DNA from: JACCTH01 sp035253825 | Lineage (GTDB): Bacteria; Actinomycetota; Acidimicrobiia; Spongiisociales; ZC4RG35 | Direction: 5' to 3' | DNA: 60,679 nt | Assembly: GCA_035253825.1 (NCBI GenBank) | Contig: DATFBM010000001.1 | Location: 1 to 60,679 of the forward strand | Shown: positions 34,073 through 41,205 of the stretch, one piece after another | How positions within the stretch are numbered: the first letter of the stretch is position 1 | Layout: every line of letters starts with the position of its first letter | The notes under the pieces: generated by a model | Databases searched by the model: none | Told to the model about the DNA's origin: nothing | What the model saw: only the letters and a program-made list of their open reading frames with translations | Made by a program: the position numbers and the translations under genes

Positions 34073-34861
34073 ATGAAGCAGGTGATCAAGTCGGCGTATC
34101 TGCGCGTCTATCTACCCGAAGATCGAATCAGAGCGTGGGATAAGCATCCCGATCCGAGCCCTGAGCGCACGCGTCGTTGGGAGCCGTATGGATTTATCGG
34201 TGAGTCGATGATCGAAGACGCCTGGATCACCGAGTGGCGCGGCGGTCGGTACGTTTGCCCACGCCGTCCTCAGCTAAGAATGCTTGAAGGTGTGCTGGCG
34301 TTGTACAACGCCTTCGAGGGAATGGGTCGATCGACGATCATTCCGGAGGAAGTTGCTCGCCAGGCCGATCGGGAGCTGCGAAAGCTTCGGGCATCTGAGC
34401 CCGACATGAAATCTCACATCCTCACCTCGGCGTGGCATGTGCCCCTGCGCTGGTTTATCGCCTTCACTCCTGAGCAAAGAATTTACGAACAGGTCGAGAA
34501 AGACGATGGTGGCATGCATGGCTCGATTCGCTATCGGAGCTCACTGGGCCCGGCGATCGAGCGGGTCAATAAAGCTGCGGCAATCCTGACCAAGGCTGAA
34601 CTCCCTGAGACACTGATCGTCGAACTGGGGCACCTGACATCGTGGCTGGCGGAATTTCCTGCCGACTCCATGCTGGAGCTTGACTATGGAACCGTGGCCT
34701 ACCTGTTCGAGAGTGCGGATCTCGCCCTCGACGAGTCGGCGACCGAAGTCTGGGCCTCGATTGATGCTCTCGCCTCCGGGAATCCCGACGAGGCCGGTCT
34801 CCATTACACCAACCTCATGGGCCGCTGGTCGGCTGCCTTCGCGGTGGCTTTCTCCTCTTAG
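34073..34861 (+). CDS. Conserved hypothetical protein
   Basis: Protein of 262 residues with no membrane segment and no motif I recognise. It opens MKQVIKSAYLRVYLPEDRI and has a WHVPLRWFIAFTPEQRIYE segment. Composition is ordinary for the window, and codon use looks native. ATG 34073 is used because the longer frame upstream is antisense to the E1 gene. It is divergent from E1 (81-bp gap) and lies 24 bp before the acyl-CoA dehydrogenase, so cotranscription with that gene is possible. Confidence 0.65.
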   Translation: MKQVIKSAYLRVYLPEDRIRAWDKHPDPSPERTRRWEPYGFIGESMIEDAWITEWRGGRYVCPRRPQLRMLEGVLALYNAFEGMGRSTIIPEEVARQADRELRKLRASEPDMKSHILTSAWHVPLRWFIAFTPEQRIYEQVEKDDGGMHGSIRYRSSLGPAIERVNKAAAILTKAELPETLIVELGHLTSWLAEFPADSMLELDYGTVAYLFESADLALDESATEVWASIDALASGNPDEAGLHYTNLMGRWSAAFAVAFSS

Positions 34862-34885
34862 CTCCGGGCGTAAACTTCGCGTTTG

Positions 34886-36052
34886 ATGTCGACCGACTTC
34901 TTGGATCTCGACGCGCTTCTCACGGGTGAGGAGAAGCTCCTCCGCCAGACGGTTCGTCAGTTCACCGAGGAGCGGATCCTGCCCGAGGTGGCGGAGTGGT
35001 GGGAGCAGGGAACCTTCCCCCACGAGATCGCCCGCGATATGGGAAAGCTGGGACTGCTGGGAATGCATCTCGAGGGATATGGGTGTGCGGGAACCAGTGC
35101 CACCGCCTACGGGCTCGCCTGTCTTGAACTCGAAGCAGGCGACTCGGGCACTCGCAGCTTTGTCTCGGTCCAGGGATCTCTGGCGATGTTCCCGATCTGG
35201 AAATTTGGTTCGGAAGAGCAAAAGCAGGATTGGCTGCCCCGTATGGCCGCCGGAGAGGTCATCGGCTGCTTCGGCCTGACCGAACCTGATTCGGGTTCCG
35301 ACCCAGCCTCGATGCGAACCACTGCCCGCAAAGACGGATCTGACTGGATCTTGGACGGAACCAAGATGTGGATCACCAACGGCAACGTCGCCGACCTCGC
35401 CATCATCTGGGCTCGTACCGAAGGCGGCATCAGAGGCTTCATCGTCCCCACCGACTCCTCTGGATTCACCGCCAATGAGATCCACCACAAGGCGTCGCTA
35501 CGAGCGTCGATCACCTCCGAATTGGTCCTTGAGGGAGTTCGAGTCCCTGATGATTTTGTCCTGCCGGGAGTGTCCTCGATGCGAGGACCTCTCTCGTGCC
35601 TCAGCGAGGCTCGATTTGGGATCCTCTTTGGAGTTATGGGGGCAGCGCGTGCTTGCTACGAAGCCGCCCTGACTTATGCCAAGGAACGCGAGCAGTTTGG
35701 CGGACCCATTGCTTCGTTCCAGCTCACCCAGCAGAAGTTGGTCGAAATGATGGTGATTGTGAACCGAGGCACCTTGCTCGCTTTGCATCTAGGACGGATG
35801 AAGGACGATGGACGGCTTAGTCCAGAGCAAGTGAGCTTTGGCAAACTCGACAACGTTCGCAACGCTCTCGATGTGGCCCGCTCGGCCCGCTCAGTCCTCG
35901 GCGCTAATGGGATCACGCTCGAATATCCGGTGATTCGACATATGACCAACCTGGAAACGGTCTACACGTATGAGGGTACGAACGAGATTCACACCCTCAT
36001 CCTCGGTCAGGCGATCACCGGCATCCCCGCCTTCAAACCCCCCTCGACGTAA
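34886..36052 (+). CDS. Acyl-CoA dehydrogenase, glutaryl-CoA dehydrogenase-like
   Basis: FAD flavoenzyme of 388 residues. Standard acyl-CoA dehydrogenase motifs are present (CFGLTEPDSGSDPASM, KMWITNGNVADLAI). The C-terminus ANGITLEYPVIRHMTNLETVYTYEGTNEIHTLILGQAITG-like wording, with the catalytic Glu in YEGTNEIH, is closest to glutaryl-CoA dehydrogenases, which oxidise and decarboxylate glutaryl-CoA to crotonyl-CoA. The substrate call is inference. ATG 34886 is preferred to the TTG immediately before it. The TAA stop is the first three bases of the left terminal repeat of the DUF559 cassette. Confidence 0.85.
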   Translation: MSTDFLDLDALLTGEEKLLRQTVRQFTEERILPEVAEWWEQGTFPHEIARDMGKLGLLGMHLEGYGCAGTSATAYGLACLELEAGDSGTRSFVSVQGSLAMFPIWKFGSEEQKQDWLPRMAAGEVIGCFGLTEPDSGSDPASMRTTARKDGSDWILDGTKMWITNGNVADLAIIWARTEGGIRGFIVPTDSSGFTANEIHHKASLRASITSELVLEGVRVPDDFVLPGVSSMRGPLSCLSEARFGILFGVMGAARACYEAALTYAKEREQFGGPIASFQLTQQKLVEMMVIVNRGTLLALHLGRMKDDGRLSPEQVSFGKLDNVRNALDVARSARSVLGANGITLEYPVIRHMTNLETVYTYEGTNEIHTLILGQAITGIPAFKPPST

Positions 36053-36111
36053 CCCGTTTCGTCCTCCAGCGACGAAGCGAGTGTTGGGGCAGAATAGGCA
36101 GCAGCTGTTCG

Positions 36112-36160
36112 GGTTTCTCCCCCCGAAGGGGGGAGTACCGGCGAAGCCGGGGAGGGGGGA
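36112..36160. repeat. Tandem GAA-loop hairpins at the left end of the DUF559 cassette
   Basis: First hairpin CTCCCCCC-GAA-GGGGGGAG (36117-36135), second CCGGC-GAA-GCCGG (36138-36150), followed by a G-run that can also pair with the first C-run. The start of this block resembles the hairpin after glnA at 16274-16305. Confidence 0.75.
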
Positions 36161-36206
36161 ATCGGAGACCTTGTGCGCCTTCAACAATTACGAAATAGTG
36201 GTGGCC

Positions 36207-36575
36207 ATGTCTCGGCCTCGACATACTCGACTAGCAGCGGAACGGGCCCACAGTCTCCGACTGGCAATGACCGTATCGGAGGCCAGGGTTTGGCAGATCC
36301 TGAAGAATGGCCAATGCGGAGCAAGGTTCCGCCGCCAGGTTCCGATCGGACCCTGGATTGTCGACTTCTGTGCGTTGTCGCCCCGTTTGGTAATCGAGAT
36401 CGATGATCAAACCCACGCATGGCGAGACGAGGAAGACAGAACTGCGTTTATCGAACGCAACGGCTTTCCGATCCTGCGTTTGACCAACCAATTCGTCGCT
36501 CAAGACCTCAACGCGGTTCACGGCACCATCAGCTATTGGGTGGCGGAACTGAAACAAGGAAGGCGCCCGCGTTAA
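36207..36575 (+). CDS. DUF559-domain (Vsr-fold) endonuclease-like protein
   Basis: Small protein of 122 residues consisting of a single DUF559 domain. Family landmarks are FRRQVPIGPWIVDFCAL (first acidic residue in VDF), LVIEIDDQTH (E-x-D) and the C-terminal FPILRLTNQFVAQD. DUF559 belongs to the PD-(D/E)XK superfamily next to the very-short-patch-repair nuclease Vsr, so a nicking nuclease is expected, though activity is unproven. ATG 36207 is used because conserved sequence starts at RLAAERAHSLR. The gene sits inside an element with terminal inverted repeats and palindromes. Confidence 0.85.
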   Translation: MSRPRHTRLAAERAHSLRLAMTVSEARVWQILKNGQCGARFRRQVPIGPWIVDFCALSPRLVIEIDDQTHAWRDEEDRTAFIERNGFPILRLTNQFVAQDLNAVHGTISYWVAELKQGRRPR

Positions 36576-36606
36576 CTGCCGGTGGTCGAAGTCTGCGCCC
36601 CCTTCC

Positions 36607-36657
36607 GTCGCCTGCGGCGACACCTCCCCCAACGCTTTCTGCGCTCGCTGGGGGAGG
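36607..36657. repeat. Tandem hairpins at the right end of the DUF559 cassette
   Basis: First hairpin GTCGCC-TGC-GGCGAC (36607-36621). Second: CCTCCCCCA (36623-36631) paired with TGGGGGAGG (36649-36657) around an inner CGC-TTTCT-GCG stem. They mirror the C-run/G-run palindromes at the left end of the element. Confidence 0.75.
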
Positions 36658-36684
36658 AAACACCTTGGTCTGGGGAGAAACGGG

Positions 36685-37809
36685 TTAGGTAAGGGCGCGG
36701 CGCAAGACTTCGTCAAAGAGAGCGGGTTCGGTCAGAAACGCGTCGTGACCTTTCGCCGACGACACCTTGGCCCACTCCACCGACACTCCCGCCACCCGCA
36801 GCGCTTCCACCAACTGGCGCTGCTCCTCGGGGTAAAAGCACACGTCGGTGTCGATCGTCAGCACATGCCATTGCTGGTCTCGACACCCGGCCAACGCCTC
36901 CTGGTAGGTCGAAGCTCCGGTATCGGTGAGCAAGTCGTAGTTGGACCAGGCATCGATGATCCGCAGGTAGCTGTTGGGGTCGAATCGGATGACCAGTTTT
37001 TCTCCTTGATGCCAGAAGTAGCTCTCAACGGGATGAGTGACGTAGGGGTGGTCGATCACCTCCGAGCGAGCCCGGGTCTTGATTGCATCGATCGAGACGA
37101 AGGCCTTGTGGCTGATGATCCGAGCCAGCGCCAGGCCATTGGCGGGGAACTCTCCGTCGTAGTAGTGACCGCCGGCAAAGTTGGGGTCGTTGAGGATCGC
37201 CAGCTTCTGCTCGAAGTTCAGCATGCGATGAAGGGTGGTCGCCCCTAGACCCCCGGCTAGGGCGATAACAGCGCGCACCCTGTCCGGGTAGCGAGCCGCC
37301 ATCGACAGGCATAGCAGGGCGCCAACCGACGCCCCCGCCACCGCTCGCACGGTCCTGACGCCGAGATGGTCGAGCAGCGGCAACTGTGAATCGACGATGT
37401 CGGCCAAATGGACGGGAGGAAAATCGGGACCGTAACGCTCCCCAGTCTCGTCATCGATCGAAGACGGGCCTGTGGTCCCGTAGCAACCACCGAGATAGTT
37501 GACGCAGAGGACCGCGTGACGATCCGTGTCGACCGCCATGCCGGGACCGACAAAGCCTTCCCACCACCCGGTCTGGTTCTCCTCGACCCAGCGCTCGACG
37601 CCCTCCACCGAGGACGTGAAGCCCGCAGCGTGTTGACTTCCGGTCAGAGCGTGAAACAGCAGGATCAGGTTGTCGCCTGACTCATTGATCTCGCCATAAA
37701 GCTCGTAGGCGAGACGAACCCGGGGTAGGAGATCCCCGCTCCGCATCTTGAATGCGGGCAGGTCGAAGAACCTGGTCTCGGCCTTCGCTCCCGACCCCGG
37801 GTAGGTCAT
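36685..37809 (-). CDS. metX: Homoserine O-acetyltransferase MetX
   Basis: Alpha/beta-hydrolase-fold acyltransferase of 374 residues making O-acetylhomoserine from acetyl-CoA in methionine synthesis. It has VNYLGGCYGTTGPSS (substrate loop), the nucleophile elbow GASVGALL (usually G-G-S-M/L-G-G, so a variant elbow but with the serine kept), DTDVCFYP (triad Asp region) and AKGHDAFLTEP (triad His). It follows metY by 4 bp in the same operon. Its TAA stop lies in the terminal repeat of the DUF559 cassette. Whether acetyl- or succinyl-CoA is used cannot be settled by reading alone, but pairing with metY favours the acetyl route. Confidence 0.93.
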   Translation of the reverse strand: MTYPGSGAKAETRFFDLPAFKMRSGDLLPRVRLAYELYGEINESGDNLILLFHALTGSQHAAGFTSSVEGVERWVEENQTGWWEGFVGPGMAVDTDRHAVLCVNYLGGCYGTTGPSSIDDETGERYGPDFPPVHLADIVDSQLPLLDHLGVRTVRAVAGASVGALLCLSMAARYPDRVRAVIALAGGLGATTLHRMLNFEQKLAILNDPNFAGGHYYDGEFPANGLALARIISHKAFVSIDAIKTRARSEVIDHPYVTHPVESYFWHQGEKLVIRFDPNSYLRIIDAWSNYDLLTDTGASTYQEALAGCRDQQWHVLTIDTDVCFYPEEQRQLVEALRVAGVSVEWAKVSSAKGHDAFLTEPALFDEVLRRALT

Positions 37810-37813
37810 AGCC

Positions 37814-39109
37814 TCAACTCACTGCCGCCAGAGCCTGATCGATGTCCTCCTTGAGGTCGTCGATGTGCTCGATCCCAGCTGAGATTCGAACCAAATCCGG
37901 CGTGACCCCGGACGAGATCTGTTCTTCCTCTGACAATTGCTGGTGGGTCGTCGAAGAAGGATGAATCACCAAGGTCTTGGCGTCGCCCACGTTCGCCAGA
38001 TGCGAAAGCAACTGGACATGATCGATGAAACGCTTTCCGGCCTCGTACCCACCCCCGATGCCGAATGAGAGCACCCCGCCAAACCCGTTCCTGAGGTACT
38101 TCTTGGCGGCGGCGTGATAAGGGTGACTCGCCAGCCCGGGATAGCTCACCCAATTGACATGGCGATGTTGCTCCAACCACTTTGCCAATTCAAGAGCGTT
38201 GTCGATCTGGCGCTGCACCCGTAACGACAGAGTCTCCAACCCCTGGAGGAATAGGAAGCTGTTGAAGGGCGAGAGGGCGGCTCCGAAGTCGCGCAGACCC
38301 TCGACCCGGGCTCTGATGGCGAAGGCGATGTTGCCAAAGGATCCCTCGGGATTGAACACGTCGGTGAAAACCAGCCCGTGGTATCCGGGGGCGGGCTCGG
38401 TGAAGATCGGAAACTTTCCGTTTCTCCAATCGAAGCGGCCGGAATCGACGATCACCCCTCCGATAGAGTTGCCGTGGCCTCCGATCCACTTGGTAGCCGA
38501 ATGGACGATGATGTCGGCGCCCCAATCGATCGGGCGCGAGACATAGCCGGCCGCCCCGAAGGTGTTATCGATTACCAGCGGAACCCCGTTGCGATGCGCC
38601 ACCGAGGCCAAAGCTTCGAAGTCGGGAATGTTGTATTTGGGATTGCCGATGGTTTCGACGTAGAGCGCCTTCGTCCGCTCATCGATCAGCTTCTCGAACT
38701 CGCCAGGATGGTCGCCATCGACGAACCGAACGTCGAATCCCAGCCGGGGAAAGGCCACCTTGAACTGGTTATAGGTCCCCCCGTAGAGATACGACGTCGA
38801 GACGATGTTGTCGCCGGCCTCGAGCAGCGTCGTGAACGCGAGCAACTGAGCGGCCTGGCCCGAGGAGGTCGCCACCGCCGCCGCACCGCCTTCAAGCGCC
38901 GCCACACGCTGTTCGAAGACATCGGTGGTCGGGTTCATGATGCGGGTGTAGATGTTCCCGAATTCCTGCAGCCCGAAGAGCCGGGCGGCGTGGTCGCTGT
39001 CGTTGAAGGTGTAGCTGGTGGTCTGATAGATCGGCACCGCCCGGGCATTGGTTCCCGGGGCCGGTTGCTGGCCGGCGTGGACCTGGAGTGTTTCGAATCG
39101 GTAGGTCAT
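37814..39109 (-). CDS. metY: O-acetylhomoserine sulfhydrylase MetY
   Basis: PLP enzyme of 431 residues that makes homocysteine from O-acetylhomoserine and sulfide. It shows FETLQVHAGQQPAPGTNARA, YTRIMNPTTDVFEQRVAALEGG, the PLP lysine in SATKWIGGHGNSIGG and FSLG-type C-terminal SFGIGGGYEAG, all typical of the MetY branch of Cys/Met metabolism enzymes. Its ATG overlaps the stop of a 41-codon upstream ORF, which itself overlaps a cysteine-rich short ORF; the leader is strongly structured, suggesting control by cysteine supply. It is the first enzyme gene of a metYX operon. Confidence 0.95.
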   Translation of the reverse strand: MTYRFETLQVHAGQQPAPGTNARAVPIYQTTSYTFNDSDHAARLFGLQEFGNIYTRIMNPTTDVFEQRVAALEGGAAAVATSSGQAAQLLAFTTLLEAGDNIVSTSYLYGGTYNQFKVAFPRLGFDVRFVDGDHPGEFEKLIDERTKALYVETIGNPKYNIPDFEALASVAHRNGVPLVIDNTFGAAGYVSRPIDWGADIIVHSATKWIGGHGNSIGGVIVDSGRFDWRNGKFPIFTEPAPGYHGLVFTDVFNPEGSFGNIAFAIRARVEGLRDFGAALSPFNSFLFLQGLETLSLRVQRQIDNALELAKWLEQHRHVNWVSYPGLASHPYHAAAKKYLRNGFGGVLSFGIGGGYEAGKRFIDHVQLLSHLANVGDAKTLVIHPSSTTHQQLSEEEQISSGVTPDLVRISAGIEHIDDLKEDIDQALAAVS

Positions 39110-39231
39110 GTCACTTCCCTTTCAGTCGAAGTCGAAGAAACGGCACCGCCTGGCTGGCTCTCGGGGGTGGCGATGCGGAGGGAGCGACAGACTGTCAGCA
39201 GTCGGCGCCCGGGCGATCCACCCGAGAGCAT
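39106..39231 (-). CDS. Second upstream ORF of metY (41 codons)
   Basis: Starts at ATG 39231 inside the cysteine-rich ORF in another frame and ends with a TGA that overlaps the metY ATG (ATGA), so translation of this ORF would be coupled to metY. The peptide contains GRRLLTVCRSLRIA, which resembles the RR-x4-CR pattern of short leader peptides placed before sulfur-metabolism genes in actinobacteria. No peptide function is claimed. Confidence 0.45.
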   Translation of the reverse strand: MLSGGSPGRRLLTVCRSLRIATPESQPGGAVSSTSTEREVT

Positions 39232-39250
39232 CGACAGCACATGCAGTCTG
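39188..39250 (-). promoter_or_regulatory. Attenuator-like structured leader of metYX
   Basis: On the minus strand CAGACTG (39244-39250) ends 1 nt before the cysteine-rich ORF, and its exact complement CAGTCTG (39188-39194) begins right after that ORF's stop codon. The same downstream segment can instead form a local hairpin GACTG-CTGA-CAGTC over the last Cys codon and stop. A further stem pairs CTCTCGGG..TGG with CCACCCCCGAGAG nearer metY. The stems are mutually exclusive, as expected for a ribosome-position switch. A possible -10 (TACACT) lies at 39271-39276. Confidence 0.5.
39195..39242 (-). CDS. Cysteine-rich leader ORF upstream of metY
   Basis: Fifteen-codon ORF encoding MCCRCSRVDRPGADC: four cysteines, three of them within the first five codons (TGC TGT CGA TGC). 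Too short for routine gene calling. Short poly-cysteine upstream ORFs that act as cysteine-responsive attenuators of sulfur-metabolism operons are known in mycobacteria. This one has the right composition, position (86 bp before metY) and flanking stems. Its translation is inferred, not shown. Confidence 0.5.
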   Translation of the reverse strand: MCCRCSRVDRPGADC

Positions 39251-39285
39251 AGAACGACACGAGGCGAGGGAGTGTAGACCGCGTT

Positions 39286-40251
39286 TTAGGCTCGCACCTC
39301 TTGGCGCATGAAGGCGACGTAAGCAACCGCGAAGAGCGCCGATGTCAAGGCGAGCAGTCCAACCACCTGGGGCCATACCACTGAAAGGCTTTGGGGGAGT
39401 GAGAGATTGGAGACTATGGCTCGGTCGACCTGCTGCGCGGTCAGGAGGCCGGTCGCCCTTTCGGTGGGATCGAGAAGCACCGTTGAGGTCTCGCTGTAGA
39501 GGGTGTAGGGCGACAAGCGAGACAAGAGCAGCTCGGCCCTGATGCTCGATACCTGATCTTCCGGGTTGGCAAGAACCGAGGCGGCCGCTCGGAAGATGAA
39601 GCTTCCAAACAGCGTCAGCACCAGCCAGATCCCGATCGCGATCATCGCCGAGGTGGCAGCCCGGGGGACCAGAATCGATGTCAGGGTGGCGAGGGCCTGC
39701 CAGAAACCAACGTAGATGATGGCAACCACCAACCAGACGATGAGCCGGACCACCTCGGTCGGCTCCGGAAACAGCCCCAGGCGGAAGATCCCGATGCCAG
39801 AGACGAAGACCGTCAGCGCGGTCAGCATCAAGGCAACCACGGCCAGCCCTCCCACGAACTTTCCGAGGATGACCTCGTCTCGGTGAATTGGCTGGGCGAG
39901 GAGCCGGGGCAGGGTTCCTTGAGACCGCTCGCCGCTGATGGCGTCGAATCCGAACATGATGCCGAGGAGGGGCGCCAGGAAGCCAATGAAGACCACCAAC
40001 GGGAAGGGCACCGGGTCGGTGGTGACCGTGAAGAGCTTCAAGAACAGGGCTGGCACTCCAGTCGCGTCTACAGCCACCGATCGGATCCCGCCCGAAGCAG
40101 CAAACACCGCCCCCGCCGCCGCAACCGCCAGCACTGCGATGAGAACGAGGAAGCGCCCCGAGAGGAGGTGATCGGCGAACTCCTTCCGGGCCACAACCCG
40201 CCAGCCGCTACCAAATCCCTCGTTGGTTCGGACAGTCGTTGCCTCAGTCAC
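39286..40251 (-). CDS. ABC-2 type transporter permease
   Basis: Integral membrane protein of 321 residues with six or so helices. The DAISGERSQGTLPRLLAQPIHRDEVILGKFVG segment between helices 2 and 3 is typical of ABC-2 (drug or NatB-type) permeases. A large extracytoplasmic loop lies between the last two helices. GTG 40251 overlaps the 3' end of the ATPase gene by 8 bp. It forms an exporter with the ATPase and the NEW3 protein upstream. The probable metY promoter lies in the last bases before and after its stop. Confidence 0.85.
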   Translation of the reverse strand: MTEATTVRTNEGFGSGWRVVARKEFADHLLSGRFLVLIAVLAVAAAGAVFAASGGIRSVAVDATGVPALFLKLFTVTTDPVPFPLVVFIGFLAPLLGIMFGFDAISGERSQGTLPRLLAQPIHRDEVILGKFVGGLAVVALMLTALTVFVSGIGIFRLGLFPEPTEVVRLIVWLVVAIIYVGFWQALATLTSILVPRAATSAMIAIGIWLVLTLFGSFIFRAAASVLANPEDQVSSIRAELLLSRLSPYTLYSETSTVLLDPTERATGLLTAQQVDRAIVSNLSLPQSLSVVWPQVVGLLALTSALFAVAYVAFMRQEVRA

Positions 40252-41203
40252 GACCCTGATCTTCCTGATGGAAATAGCGCCGGTAGACCTCGTCGAGGTC
40301 GTCTGACGTTCGGCGGATGCCGTCGAGTTGCACGCCGCCGTTGACGAGGGCCGAGACGAGCTTGTTCGTCGAGCCCCGATCGATTCGGGCGAAGTAGGTG
40401 CCTCGGATTCGAGCGGACTCGAGTTTCTTGACAAAGCTCGCCTGCCCAAGGGCCGAGCGCACCCTGTCGTCCGTCGATGGGGTGTTGAACTCCACTTCCT
40501 CGGGTCCGCCCCCGCGGGAGGCGAGTTCGCTCGGCGCTCCTTGGGCGACGACTCTGCCGCGAACGAAAATCGCTACCCGATCGCAGACCGCCTGCACCTG
40601 ATGGAGAAGGTGGCTTGAGAGCAAAACCGTGACACCACGCTCGTCGGCCAGCCGCCTGATCATGCTCAGGATCTCAGCCACCCCCTCAGGATCGATGGCG
40701 GTGGTGGGCTCGTCGAGGATGAGGATGTCGGGATCTTTCAACAGGGCATCGGCGATGCCAAGTCGCTGTTTCATGCCCCGGGAGTAGGTGCCGGCCTTCT
40801 GGTCGCGAGCCTCGGCCAGGCCCACCTCGTCGAGCAACTCATCCACTCTTCCCCCGTTATCCAGCCGGTTGAGTTGGGCAGTGAAGGAGAGGTTTTCCCA
40901 GCCGGTCATGCCGTCGTAGAAGCCCACCGCATCCGGCAGGTACCCAACCCGGCGCTTGACCGTGAGTGGGTGACGGGAGGGATCGAGGCCGAGGACCTCG
41001 ATGGAGCCGGCAGTTGGTTCGACCAAGCCGAGAAGCATCAGGATGGTGGTGGTTTTGCCGGCCCCGTTTGGTCCCAAGAGCCCGAAGATCTCACCGGCCT
41101 TGAGCTTGAGCTCGAGGTTGTCGACGACTCGAGCCTCGCCGTAATCCTTCGTCAAGTGATGCGTGACGACGGTGGTGGCGGCGGCCGCCTTGTCCTGCGC
41201 CAA
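40244..41203 (-). CDS. ABC transporter ATP-binding protein
   Basis: ATPase of 319 residues partnering the ABC-2 permease. Walker A GPNGAGKTTT, signature YSRGMKQRLGIADALL, Walker B LILDEPTTAIDPEG, and switch His in LLSSHLLHQV are all intact. A C-terminal ~80-residue domain after GRVVAQG is of the drug-exporter type. It starts 2 bp after the stop of the NEW3 protein and overlaps the permease start. Substrate unknown. Confidence 0.92.
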   Translation of the reverse strand: MAQDKAAAATTVVTHHLTKDYGEARVVDNLELKLKAGEIFGLLGPNGAGKTTTILMLLGLVEPTAGSIEVLGLDPSRHPLTVKRRVGYLPDAVGFYDGMTGWENLSFTAQLNRLDNGGRVDELLDEVGLAEARDQKAGTYSRGMKQRLGIADALLKDPDILILDEPTTAIDPEGVAEILSMIRRLADERGVTVLLSSHLLHQVQAVCDRVAIFVRGRVVAQGAPSELASRGGGPEEVEFNTPSTDDRVRSALGQASFVKKLESARIRGTYFARIDRGSTNKLVSALVNGGVQLDGIRRTSDDLDEVYRRYFHQEDQGRD

Positions 41204-41205
41204 AG

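Larger units (their letters stand above)
36050..36687. mobile_element. Candidate inverted-repeat-bounded cassette carrying a DUF559 nuclease
   Basis: A 638-bp unit with perfect 11-bp terminal inverted repeats (TAACCCGTTTC at 36050-36060; its complement at 36677-36687). Inside the left end are two tandem GAA-loop hairpins, inside the right end two further hairpins, and between them one gene. The flanking convergent genes (acyl-CoA dehydrogenase and metX) both use the TAA of the terminal repeat as their stop codon. There is no transposase. I infer a mobile cassette in which the nuclease or an outside enzyme acts on the palindromes. Confidence 0.5.

Noticed and set aside
39106..39286. SAM-I, SAM-II or SAM-IV riboswitch upstream of metY
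   Set aside because: I looked for the conserved core blocks of these classes in the minus-strand leader and did not find them; the cysteine-codon ORF and nested stems explain the leader better.
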